Part shown: piece by piece, positions 34,686-42,909 of the stretch | Numbering within the stretch: the stretch's first letter is position 1 | Layout: every line of letters begins with the position of its first letter | Assembly (NCBI GenBank): GCA_019114135.1 | Contig: DXGC01000055.1 | Coordinates: forward strand, 1 to 56,017 | DNA: 56,017 nucleotides | Source: Candidatus Corynebacterium avicola | GTDB lineage: Bacteria; Actinomycetota; Actinomycetes; Mycobacteriales; Mycobacteriaceae | Direction: 5' to 3' | Position numbers and translations under genes: made by a program | Notes under the pieces: generated by a model | Database searches by the model: none | Seen by the model: the letters and a program-made list of their open reading frames with translations, nothing else | Told to the model about the DNA's origin: nothing

Positions 34686-35279
34686 CTAGCTGTTGCGGCG
34701 CATCAGGATGCCGGACACGACCGCGAGGACACCGAAGAGCAGGGCGTACAATCCCACGGTCCAGGCCAGCGCGACCACGCTGCCGGAGGGGTCGGACAGG
34801 CACAGCACGGCGAGGAGGACACCGAAGATCAGGTTGAGCACACCGGTCGAGATCGACCAGCCGTTGGACCGGGAGATCAGACGGGAGACACCGGTGACGA
34901 CCAGGCCGATGGCGGTGATCCACAGGACGGCCAGGGTGCCGACGACGGCGAAGCCCACCGGGAAGAGGAGCACGGCGACACCGGTGAGGGCGGTGACGAT
35001 GCCGGAGAACATCGTCCAGGCGCAGGATGCGCCGTGGGAACGCTGGTTCAGCCCCAGTCCGCACATGCTCAGTCCGTCGACGACCAACCAGGCGCCGACC
35101 ATGATGCCGATGACCACGGCAGTGTCGACCGGGAAGAACAGGAGCAGCAGGCCAGCGACGACGCCGAGGGCCCCACGCCACAGCAGCATCTTTCCCAGAG
35201 AGTCGCGGAGATGCCGGCCGAGGTGCGGGCCGGGTACGGAATAGGACGCGCCAGTCACGTCCCCAGGGCGGGTGATCAT
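34686..35279 (-). CDS. HdeD/DUF308-family membrane protein
   Basis: 197 aa with six hydrophobic helices in three pairs, as in HdeD. Typical segments: GALGVVAGLLLLFFPVDTAV, WLVVDGLSMC and VLNLIFGVLLAVL. HdeD is linked to acid resistance in enterobacteria; the actinobacterial role is unknown. Start ATG 35279 has TACGAT 8 nt upstream. Confidence 0.85.
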   Translation of the reverse strand: MITRPGDVTGASYSVPGPHLGRHLRDSLGKMLLWRGALGVVAGLLLLFFPVDTAVVIGIMVGAWLVVDGLSMCGLGLNQRSHGASCAWTMFSGIVTALTGVAVLLFPVGFAVVGTLAVLWITAIGLVVTGVSRLISRSNGWSISTGVLNLIFGVLLAVLCLSDPSGSVVALAWTVGLYALLFGVLAVVSGILMRRNS

Positions 35280-35287
35280 GACGGATG

Positions 35288-35293
35288 ATCGTA
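35288..35293 (-). promoter_or_regulatory. -10 hexamer TACGAT of the HdeD-like gene
   Basis: Minus-strand TACGAT, 8 nt before ATG 35279. Confidence 0.5.
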
Positions 35294-35317
35294 GGCCTGC
35301 CGTCTAGCAGACACAAC

Positions 35318-37075
35318 TTACCGTCGGCTGTCAGCCTGTTGGTTCTCTGACCAGGCTTTCCACAGTGCGGCATAGCGTCCGCCTGCAGCGACGAGGGTGT
35401 CGTGCGGCCCGGCCTCCACGATGCGTCCCTGTTCCATCAGGATGATCCGGTCACAGATCACCGCCTGCGACAGTCGGTGGGCGATGACGATGCCGGTGCG
35501 GTCCTGCAGGGCGACGTCGGCGGCATGGTCCAGAATCGCGGCGTGGGAGGAGCCGGCCTCGGCCGTGGCCTCGTCGAGTATGGCCAGCTCAGGGTCGGCG
35601 ATGAGCAGGCGGGTGAGCGCCAGGTGCTGCTCCTGCGCCGCGGTCAGTGGGTGGCCCTGCGGTCCCAGGATGGTGTCGAGGCCCGTGTCCGAGCCAGCAC
35701 CGAGTTCGTCGAGCAGGTCCGCCGCGCCGATCCGGGTCATCGCACCGACGAGGTCCTCGTCGGTGGCGTCCGGATCGCCGAGGGTGAGGTTCTCCCGCAG
35801 GGTGCCAGCGAAGATGTGGGTTTCCTGACTGACCAGCATGGTCGACTCGGGGGGCTGCAGGCGTCCTGCCGACGGGGTGTGGATCCCGGCGACCAGCGCG
35901 GCCAGCGTGGTCTTGCCCGCGCCCGAGGTGCCGACGATGGCGATGCGCTCGCCGGCGTCGATCCGCAGTGAGACGTCCTGCAGGACGTCATCGCCGTCCT
36001 GGTAGGCGAAGCGGACGTTGTCGACGGTGACGGATGTGTCGCCTGCATCGGCCGGTGCGTCCTTCAGGCCGTCCGTCTTTCCGGCTGCCATGTCGGTGAC
36101 GCCGATGACGCGGGTCAGCGAGGCGGCGGCCTGCAGGGTGTCGATCTCCATCATCAGACCACGCAGTGGGCCCTGCAGGCGCATGAAGAACAGCACCGCG
36201 GTGGTCGCGGCGCCGATGGTGACGAAGTTGGCATCCACCAGGTAGAAGCCGGTGGCCAGCACCGCCGCGATCACCGCGGCGAAGGAGAGGTCGATACGCC
36301 AGCTGAACATGGTCTGCACGGTGCGGGCCCGCAGGGACCAGGTGGTCACCGCCCAGGAGGCCAGGGCGGTCCGGGTGGTGTGCCAGGCCGACTGGCGGAA
36401 CGCCAGCACCGTGTCCAGGCCCTTCAGCGCCGAGAGAAGGTGGTGGGCACGGGTGCCGAAGGCGGCGCGCTCGGCAGCGTACAGCGGCGGGGCCAGCCGT
36501 ACGTACCAGCGCAGGGCCAGCCAGTACAGCGGCACGCCCACCAGGAACGCCAGGCCGAACCGCCAGTCCAGTGCGAACAGACCGAACATGGTGAGCAGGA
36601 TGGTGAATATGGTGCGCGACAGGCTGGGCAGCACCGCCGACAGGGCCTCTGACACCTGGGCGACGTCGTCGCTGGCACGGGAGATAAGGTCACCGGTGCC
36701 GGAGCGCTCCACCCGTTCCTGCGGCAGGGCGAGGGCGGTGGAGACCAGTCGCTCACGCAGGGTGGCCAACAGTCGCTCAAGGACACGGGAGGCCATCAGC
36801 ACGCCCACCACGCTGAGAACCGCGGCGGCGATGACCGCCAGGGCGATCAACACGCCGTAGACCCAGATGGAGGTGCCAGCATCATCGTCGGCGCTGACCA
36901 CGTCGACGATGTCACCCAGCAGGACCGGGGTGACCAGTTCCAGGGCGGCGGCCCCGGCGGAGATCAGGGCGGCGAGGATCAGCAGCCAGCGGCGGGTTCC
37001 GAGGGTTTCCCAGACCGCGACGGTGGCGCGGCGTCCGGTGGCGACGGGGAGGCGGTTCGAGGTGTCGGTGCTCAT
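35318..37075 (-). CDS. ABC exporter half-transporter with degenerate signature (ATP-hydrolysing half)
   Basis: 585 aa: six-helix type I exporter domain (about 25-310) fused to an ATPase domain. Walker A GTSGAGKTT near residue 383, Walker B LAILDEATAE with catalytic Glu near 499, H-loop IAHRLS. The signature is LTAAQ instead of LSGGQ (near 475). It overlaps the partner gene by ATGA. Its nucleotide site would be completed by the partner's intact LSGGQ. The substrate is unknown. Confidence 0.92.
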   Translation of the reverse strand: MSTDTSNRLPVATGRRATVAVWETLGTRRWLLILAALISAGAAALELVTPVLLGDIVDVVSADDDAGTSIWVYGVLIALAVIAAAVLSVVGVLMASRVLERLLATLRERLVSTALALPQERVERSGTGDLISRASDDVAQVSEALSAVLPSLSRTIFTILLTMFGLFALDWRFGLAFLVGVPLYWLALRWYVRLAPPLYAAERAAFGTRAHHLLSALKGLDTVLAFRQSAWHTTRTALASWAVTTWSLRARTVQTMFSWRIDLSFAAVIAAVLATGFYLVDANFVTIGAATTAVLFFMRLQGPLRGLMMEIDTLQAAASLTRVIGVTDMAAGKTDGLKDAPADAGDTSVTVDNVRFAYQDGDDVLQDVSLRIDAGERIAIVGTSGAGKTTLAALVAGIHTPSAGRLQPPESTMLVSQETHIFAGTLRENLTLGDPDATDEDLVGAMTRIGAADLLDELGAGSDTGLDTILGPQGHPLTAAQEQHLALTRLLIADPELAILDEATAEAGSSHAAILDHAADVALQDRTGIVIAHRLSQAVICDRIILMEQGRIVEAGPHDTLVAAGGRYAALWKAWSENQQADSRR

Positions 37076-38877
37076 CGGCTGGCCTCCTCGGTGCCGTCGG
37101 TGAGGTCGATGACCCGGTCGCAGCGGGAGAGCAGGGTGGGCGAGGCAGTGACGACGATCGTCGTCCGTCCTGTGCGCTGCGGGACGATCCGCTCGGCGAT
37201 GGTGTTCTCGGTGACCGCGTCCACCGCGGTGGTGGGGTCGTGCAGCACGAGTACCGGCGGGTTGGCCGCCAGTGCGCGGGCCAGGGCGACGCGCTGACGT
37301 TGCCCGCCGGAGAGCCGGGTGCCAGCGTCACCGACGAGGCTGTCGATGCCGTCGGGCAAGGAGTCCAGGATGTCGTCGCAGGCCGCTGCATGCAGCGCGC
37401 CGGGGACATAGGTCTCGCGCTGCCCCTCGCCGTGCACCTCGCGGTCGGTGCCGGCCACGTTGTCGCCGATGGTGCCGTCGAAGAGGCTGGCGGCATGTGG
37501 GGCCGTCAGTACGGTCGCGCGGTAGTCCTCGATGCCCAGTTCTGCGGCATCGGAACCGTTCAGCAGGACCGTGTCCTTGCTGTCCCCGTCTCCGGCCCCG
37601 TCGGCGATGCGTCCGGAGGCCAGCAGGCCGACCAGTGCGCGTCCGGTCGGGCCGGAGGCACGCACGCCGACGAATTCGGCGTCCTGCACCTCGACGCGGT
37701 GGCCACCCACGGTGACGTCCACCGAGGTTGTGGCCGGAGCGTCCTGCGGGGTGGACGTGGTGGCGGCAGCGTCCGTGTGGGCGAAGGGGGTGCGCAGCAG
37801 CCCGAGCACGCGCTCGCCCGAGGCGACGCCGGTGGCCCACACCGCACCGGAGTTCGCCGGCAGCATGGTCAGCGGGCCGACGAGGAACTGCGTCACGCCG
37901 ACCACCGAGATAAGTTCGCCGACGGAGAGGTGGCCGGACAGCGCCAGCCAGGCAGCGAAGACGGTCAGCGCGGCGATGAACACACCGGTCAGGGTGTTCA
38001 TGGAGGCGTTGTAGGTGGCGCGCGCGGTACGGGCCCGCAGGGCTCCGCCGAGGGCGACCTGGCTGACGTTGTGGTAGCGCAGGGAGGCCTCGTCGTCGGC
38101 ACGCAGGCCCTTGATCACCCGGTAACCGGTGATCAGGTCGGACGCCTTACCGGTCGCGCCGGCGGCGAGCGCCTGCTGTTCGCGGCTGCGGCGCTGCAGT
38201 GGACGGCCGCCGACCGTCATCGCCCACAGCAGCAGCGGGCCGCCGATGAGCACCGCCAGGCCCAGTGGCCAGGAGATGACCAGCAGCATCACCGCGGCGG
38301 CGAGGACGGCGGCGACCTCGCCGACCGGGTAGATTCCCAGCTGCATCGTGGCTGCCAGACGGAAGACGTCGCCGGTGGCGATGGAGAGCATTGAGCCGCC
38401 GAGTTGGCGTCCCTTCATGCCGGCCGGGTGCAGCAGACGCTCGGTGACCTGCATGCGCAGCCGGTGCTGCACGGTCTGCATGCCGAAGAAGCCCATGCGG
38501 GAGCCGAGGCGGAAGGTCAGCGACATCACCATGATGTCGGCGATCAGCAGGACCGTCCAGAGCGCCAGTTGTGTGAGATCACCGGTGGCGATGCCCTTGT
38601 CGACGGCGATGCCGGCGATGACGGGCAGGCCGGCGCCGGCGATGTTCGACAGGATCAGCAGCAGGCCGCCGGGTATGGTGAACCTGGTGGCGCCGAGGAT
38701 GACGCGCCAGGTGAACCGCGCCGGGGACGCGCCGTCGTCGTACTCGATCGGTGCGGCGACCAGGGGACGCTCGGGGGCCTGGAGGAGCAGGGGCCAGCGG
38801 ATACCGAGGAAACGGCTGCGAAGCGCTTCGCCGTCCACGGCAGGGGCCGGTGCGGAGGTAGGGGGAGAGGTGGGCAT
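37072..38877 (-). CDS. ABC exporter half-transporter with degenerate Walker A/B (signature-donating half)
   Basis: 601 aa, exporter membrane domain (about 60-340) then an ATPase domain. The signature RLSGGQRQRVAL is intact (near 522), but the P-loop position reads ASGPTGRALV without the Walker A Lys (near 409), Walker B is VLVLHDPTTAVD with Pro in place of the catalytic Glu (near 546), and the H-loop His is missing (VVTASPT). It can bind or hydrolyse little by itself. ATG 38877 has TAGAGT 7 nt upstream and was preferred over ATG 38904. Divergent from the RpiR gene. Confidence 0.92.
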   Translation of the reverse strand: MPTSPPTSAPAPAVDGEALRSRFLGIRWPLLLQAPERPLVAAPIEYDDGASPARFTWRVILGATRFTIPGGLLLILSNIAGAGLPVIAGIAVDKGIATGDLTQLALWTVLLIADIMVMSLTFRLGSRMGFFGMQTVQHRLRMQVTERLLHPAGMKGRQLGGSMLSIATGDVFRLAATMQLGIYPVGEVAAVLAAAVMLLVISWPLGLAVLIGGPLLLWAMTVGGRPLQRRSREQQALAAGATGKASDLITGYRVIKGLRADDEASLRYHNVSQVALGGALRARTARATYNASMNTLTGVFIAALTVFAAWLALSGHLSVGELISVVGVTQFLVGPLTMLPANSGAVWATGVASGERVLGLLRTPFAHTDAAATTSTPQDAPATTSVDVTVGGHRVEVQDAEFVGVRASGPTGRALVGLLASGRIADGAGDGDSKDTVLLNGSDAAELGIEDYRATVLTAPHAASLFDGTIGDNVAGTDREVHGEGQRETYVPGALHAAACDDILDSLPDGIDSLVGDAGTRLSGGQRQRVALARALAANPPVLVLHDPTTAVDAVTENTIAERIVPQRTGRTTIVVTASPTLLSRCDRVIDLTDGTEEASR

Positions 38878-38884
38878 TCCTCGT

Positions 38885-38900
38885 ACTCTACGTAACGTAG
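38885..38900 (-). promoter_or_regulatory. -10 of the ABC exporter operon covered by a palindrome
   Basis: Minus-strand TAGAGT (38890-38885) is 7 nt before ATG 38877. The palindrome CTACGT-a-ACGTAG (38888-38900) overlaps it by three bases, a natural place for a repressor. Confidence 0.55.
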
Positions 38901-39036
38901 GCATCCCTCAGTTGTCCTGAGGTGACAGATTGTTAGCGCGTTCTGCATGCGGTGTCTGCGAGCGCGCGGAGGCAACCCGGGTGTGGGCTGCGAACCAGGC
39001 AATGTCGTCGACACGACAGTGTTACTGCGGACGATG

Positions 39037-39042
39037 TAGTAT
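39037..39042 (+). promoter_or_regulatory. -10 hexamer TAGTAT of the rpiR-fetAB operon
   Basis: TAGTAT ends 7 nt before ATG 39050, leaderless. Confidence 0.6.
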
Positions 39043-39049
39043 TCACGAC

Positions 39050-39901
39050 ATGGAACTGGATGACCGCATCGCCACCCACCGCAGTGTCCTGACCCCGGCC
39101 GAGATCCGCGTCTCCGAGTTCATGGCCGACAACCCGCACAGCGTCGGACACCTCTCCGCGCTCAAGCTGGCCGAAGCGTCCCACACCAGCGACGCCACTG
39201 TCGTGCGCACCGTGCGCAAGCTCGGCTTCGAGGGGCTGGACGAGCTCCGCGAGAACCTCGCGACCGAACTCTCCCGTGCCGGACGGCTGGACTCGTCGAT
39301 CCAGGCGATCACCGACCACCGTGGTCATTCCAACCGTGGCGACCAGACCGATGGTCCGATCAGCCGCCACATCAGGGACTCAGCCGCCGCCCTCGACTCC
39401 CTGAAGGACCGGGTGGGGGAGGACGCCTTGATGGTCGCCGTCGATACCCTCAACCGGGCACAGCGAATCGTGACGATAGGGTTCGGGCCGTCCCGGTACC
39501 TCGCCGACTACGTCGCCCACCGCTTCCGTCGGTCCGGGGTGTCCGCCGCTGCCGCGGGATCCGCCGGACGCACCTTCGCCGATGAGCTGTCCTGGCTGAC
39601 CACGGGTGACGCTGTCATCCTCATGTCCTACGATCACCCGACCCGAGAGGTTCGTGTCCTGTACGACCGGGCCGAGCAGCTGGGTATTCCGGTCATCCAG
39701 CTCAGCGAAGACATTCACACCGTTGACCAACGATGCGCCGCTGTCCTCGGGGTGGGGCGTGGCAACCCGACGTTCATCCCGGGCTACGCGCCGACCGTCG
39801 TCGTGCTTGAGGCACTGGTCCTGGCCATCGCCGCGTCCGACCCAGAGCGCAGTGGGAAAGCTGGTCAGGCCCTCGACCACCTGCGGGAGCGACTCTCGTG
39901 A
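39050..39901 (+). CDS. RpiR-family (HTH + SIS domain) transcriptional regulator
   Basis: 283 aa. N-terminal HTH_6 domain: LTPAEIRVSEFMADNPHSV, LKLAEASHTSDATVVRTVRKLGF. C-terminal SIS sugar-phosphate binding domain from about 130: AQRIVTIGFGPSRYLADYVAHRF and DAVILMSYDHPTREV, where the usual Ser-rich ligand loop is replaced by SYDHPT. It overlaps fetA by GTGA, so a sugar-phosphate type regulator is built into an iron-export operon. The first-gene, leaderless arrangement suggests autoregulation. Confidence 0.9.
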   Translation: MELDDRIATHRSVLTPAEIRVSEFMADNPHSVGHLSALKLAEASHTSDATVVRTVRKLGFEGLDELRENLATELSRAGRLDSSIQAITDHRGHSNRGDQTDGPISRHIRDSAAALDSLKDRVGEDALMVAVDTLNRAQRIVTIGFGPSRYLADYVAHRFRRSGVSAAAAGSAGRTFADELSWLTTGDAVILMSYDHPTREVRVLYDRAEQLGIPVIQLSEDIHTVDQRCAAVLGVGRGNPTFIPGYAPTVVVLEALVLAIAASDPERSGKAGQALDHLRERLS

Positions 39902-40545
39902 GCGGCACCGGGACGCTGTTCAGCTTCCGGGACGTCACCCTCGACAGCGGCGGACACCGCATTCTCGACGGAGTGACCATGGAGATCCCCGCCGGTGGTA
40001 TCACCGCGCTCACCGGGCCGTCCGGCTCCGGGAAATCGACCGTGCTGCGCTGCTGCAACCTGCTGGAGTCGCCGACGTCAGGACGCATCACCTACCAGGG
40101 CGAGGATCTCGCCGACGCAGACCCACTGGTACTGCGCCGCGACGTCGCCATGGTCTTCCAGCGGCCCACGGTCTTCCCCGGCAGTGCCCTGGACAACCTC
40201 CGCGCCGGCGCACCGGACCTGACCGAGGACGAGGGCGCCGAGCTGCTCGCTGAGGTCGGACTGTCCGCCGAGCTGCTGCACCGGGAGGCCGACAACTTCT
40301 CCGGTGGCGAGGCCCAGCGACTCTGCCTGGCACGTGCACTGACCACCGGGCCACAGGTCGTCCTCGCCGACGAGGTCACCTCCGCCCTCGACGACGAAGC
40401 CACCGCGGTGCTGGAGAACCTGGTGCGCACCGTGCTCACCAGACAGCGCGGGATCTCGGTCCTCTGGGTCTCCCACAGCGCAGAGCAGGTCGAGCGCATT
40501 GCCGACCGGGTGATACGCATCGAGTCCGGGACGGTGGTGGCGTGA
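39898..40545 (+). CDS. fetA: FetA-like ABC ATPase (iron export)
   Basis: 215-aa ATPase of the FetAB (YbbLM) system that lowers cytoplasmic iron. Walker A GPSGSGKST at residues 41-49, signature FSGGEAQRLCLAR, Walker B VVLADEVTSALD, H-loop WVSHS. GTG start overlapping the regulator stop; the next gene overlaps by GTGA. Confidence 0.9.
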   Translation: MSGTGTLFSFRDVTLDSGGHRILDGVTMEIPAGGITALTGPSGSGKSTVLRCCNLLESPTSGRITYQGEDLADADPLVLRRDVAMVFQRPTVFPGSALDNLRAGAPDLTEDEGAELLAEVGLSAELLHREADNFSGGEAQRLCLARALTTGPQVVLADEVTSALDDEATAVLENLVRTVLTRQRGISVLWVSHSAEQVERIADRVIRIESGTVVA

Positions 40546-41330
40546 TGGGTGCCGACGTGGGCTCCAACGTCGGCTGGCTGGGACTGGTTGCCTCCCTCCT
40601 TTTCGTGGCCATCGCCCTCGGGGTGACCGTACCGTTGAAACTGCAGCTGAACAGGCCGATCGTGGTTGCGGTGGTGCGCTCGCTGGTGCAGATGATCATC
40701 GTCGGCGCCGCGCTGGTGCCGTTGGTGCGTCCCGAGACCCCGCTGCTCTGGTCGTGGCTGTGGGTCGCGGGAATCGTGGTCTTCGCCTCCTGGACCGTGA
40801 CCCGTCGGGCTCCACAGGTGCCGGGACTGCTGTGGGTGTCGATGCTGGCGCACGTGATCATCGCGATCTCGAGCCTGGCGATCATCTTCGGGTTCACCAT
40901 CTTCGAGATGGAGGGACGCACCATCGTTCCGGTCGCCGGCATGGTCATCGGTAACTCGATGAAGGCCGGGGTGGTGGCCGCCTCCCGGGTGGCGGAGTTC
41001 GCCTCCGACCAGCGCGCCGAGATCGAGGCCGGCCTGGCTCTGGGGATGACGACGCGCACTGCGTCGCGTCGGCTGATGCGTTCGGCGCTGCGCACCGCGA
41101 TCTCCTCGCAGGTGGAGCAGACCGCAGCCCTGGGCATCGTCTTCCTGCCCGGGGCGATGACCGGCCTGATCCTGGCCGGGGCGGACCCGATGGAGGCGGT
41201 GCGAACCCAGTTGGCGCTGATGTACGTGATTCTCGCCGGGGTGGTCATCGCCGCAGTGGTCACCGGGGTCGGGACATTGCGCTGCCTGACCACGCAGAAA
41301 GAGACGCTGGTCCGGCTGTCACGCGCCTGA
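40542..41330 (+). CDS. fetB: FetB-like ABC permease (iron export)
   Basis: 262-aa membrane protein of the UPF0014/FetB family. Motifs: LQLNRPIVVAVVRSLVQMIIVG, VAGMVIGNSMKAG, the charged cytosolic segment EIEAGLALGMTTRTASRRLMRSALRTAI, and LPGAMTGLILAGADPMEAVRTQLALMY. The set fetA-fetB gives resistance to iron overload and oxidative stress in E. coli. GTG at 40542 is the likely start, two codons before another possible one. Confidence 0.92.
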   Translation: MMGADVGSNVGWLGLVASLLFVAIALGVTVPLKLQLNRPIVVAVVRSLVQMIIVGAALVPLVRPETPLLWSWLWVAGIVVFASWTVTRRAPQVPGLLWVSMLAHVIIAISSLAIIFGFTIFEMEGRTIVPVAGMVIGNSMKAGVVAASRVAEFASDQRAEIEAGLALGMTTRTASRRLMRSALRTAISSQVEQTAALGIVFLPGAMTGLILAGADPMEAVRTQLALMYVILAGVVIAAVVTGVGTLRCLTTQKETLVRLSRA

Positions 41331-41342
41331 GCGGGGAGGCCG

Positions 41343-41415
41343 GGTGTCGGATCCGTGGGATCAATCGTCGTGATTCCTCGCGAAAACCAGCGATTCATCT
41401 CACCCATCCGACACC
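41343..41415. repeat. 73-bp imperfect hairpin element after fetB
   Basis: Terminal 10-bp inverted repeat GGTGTCGGAT (41343-41352) and ATCCGACACC (41406-41415). Going inward, further short pairs line up (CAC with GTG, ATC with GAT, CGAT with ATCG), leaving a loop of about 25 nt. No T-tract. It may end or protect the fetB mRNA, or be a small repeated element. Confidence 0.5.
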
Positions 41416-41773
41416 TGGGATGGGAAGAGAGGATGAGCACCTCCGGACACAGATCGCCCCCGGGGCGTCGGTTGGGACGCGCGCCGGGGGCTCACTGCTG
41501 ACGTTTCAAGAGGAGAATGCTCAGCTGCCGTATACGGTCCTTCCATCGTGCGGTTCGGGTCACATCATGATCGTCGCGTTGACTTCGGTGACCACCACGA
41601 CTGTGGTGTCCTAGTGGCCTCCGAAGGCGCTGACATTCAATCTACGAACCGATCCTTGGAATGCCATGGCAGTGGACTGGGGTGTCACTGCTGTGTTGGT
41701 GCTGTGTCAGTGGAGGGGAAGTGGAGAGTCGGTGAACGGCCCGCTGGGGAGACGGCAGACGGCCCGACGAGGG
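41416..41773. other. Intergenic region between fetB and the lipoate ligase gene
   Basis: No supported gene. A 17-codon frame at 41518-41571 (starting MLSCRIRSF) has a good AAGAGGAG site before its ATG but nothing follows it in the same direction that it could control. A local hairpin around 41663-41690 (GGCAGTGGA with TCACTGC) may act as the end of one of the converging transcripts. Confidence 0.35.
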
Positions 41774-42865
41774 TCACGGCAGGCGCTGCGTCCACTCCTC
41801 GGTGTTGAACTTCTCGTCGCAGAGCTGGCGTGCGACCTCGAGGTCCCGACCGGTGATCTCGCCCTCGGAGGCGCCGTACTTCTCCTTGAAGGTGTCGTGG
41901 AAGACCTTGAGGATCTCCTCGCGTGGCAGCTGTGTCTGCGAGCGCATCGGGTCGACACGCTTCACCGCCGAGCGGTGCCCCTTGTCCTTCATCTTCTCCT
42001 TGCCGATCCGGAGGACCTCGAGCATCTTCTCGGCGTCGATGTCGTAGGACATGGTCACGTGGTGGACCATCCACCCGTTGGAGAATCGCTTCTGCGCGGC
42101 CCCGCCGATCTTGCCCTCCTCAGAGGCGATGTCGTTGAGCGGGATGTAGTGGGCGTTGATGCCGACCTTCTTCAGCGCCTCCATCGTCCACTCGTCGAGG
42201 AAGGGGTAGGACTGGGCGAAACTCAGCCCGTCCACCAGCGCCTGGGGGACGACCAGGGAGTAGGTCACACAGTTGCCTGGCTCCATGAACATCGCCCCAC
42301 CACCGGTGACGCGACGGGAGACGGTGATGTCGTACTTGTCGACGCCATCAGGGTTGATCTCGTTGCTGTAGGACTGGAACGATCCGATGACCACCTGCGG
42401 TGCATTCCATTCCCACAGCCGCATGAAGGGCTTGCGGCGGCCGGCGGCGACGTCGGCGACCAGGGTCTCGTCGAGGGCCACGTTGACCATCGGGTCGACG
42501 GAGGGGCCGTAGATGACGTCGAAGTCGATGTCGTCCCACCCGACGGCATGGCCCAGCGCCCGGCGCACAGCGATGCCGACGCCCTCGGCGGTGATTCCGA
42601 AGAGGACGTCGCTGCGCAGCAGGGAGTCGCTGACCCGCTCGGCGTAACCCTCGGCGGAGAGGTCGGCAGGGGCACCTTGCAGTGCGGAGGTCATGCGGAT
42701 CAGGACCTCGTCCGGCTCCAGGAAGAAGTCACCGGCGATGCGGACGTCGGTGAGGACGCCGGCGCTGTGGTCACCCGAGGCTCCGTCGGACGTGCCCGTC
42801 TTCCCTGTGACCTCCAGGTCGACGACGATGAGTTTTCCGCCGGTGACCTTGTACTCTCCGTGCAC
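41774..42865 (-). CDS. Lipoate-protein ligase with accessory domain at the N-terminus
   Basis: 363-aa ligase that attaches lipoate to 2-oxoacid dehydrogenase E2 and GcvH. Catalytic domain: PFMRLWEWNAPQVVIGSFQ, SRRVTGGGAMF near residue 182, and the lysine KIGGAAQKRFSNG near 254. The first 105 residues (GEYKVTGGKLIVVDLEVTG, then DVRIAGDFFLEPDE) look like the LplA accessory/C-terminal domain, so the order is permuted relative to E. coli LplA. GTG start with GGAAGG 10 nt upstream. Confidence 0.88.
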   Translation of the reverse strand: MHGEYKVTGGKLIVVDLEVTGKTGTSDGASGDHSAGVLTDVRIAGDFFLEPDEVLIRMTSALQGAPADLSAEGYAERVSDSLLRSDVLFGITAEGVGIAVRRALGHAVGWDDIDFDVIYGPSVDPMVNVALDETLVADVAAGRRKPFMRLWEWNAPQVVIGSFQSYSNEINPDGVDKYDITVSRRVTGGGAMFMEPGNCVTYSLVVPQALVDGLSFAQSYPFLDEWTMEALKKVGINAHYIPLNDIASEEGKIGGAAQKRFSNGWMVHHVTMSYDIDAEKMLEVLRIGKEKMKDKGHRSAVKRVDPMRSQTQLPREEILKVFHDTFKEKYGASEGEITGRDLEVARQLCDEKFNTEEWTQRLP

Positions 42866-42909
42866 TGCTACGGACCTTCCTCTGTTTGGTTCCCCTTACC
42901 CGGCCGAGT

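Noticed and set aside
41518..41571. Leader peptide MLSCRIRSF... with strong ribosome site
   Set aside because: No gene follows in the same direction; lipoate ligase is on the other strand.
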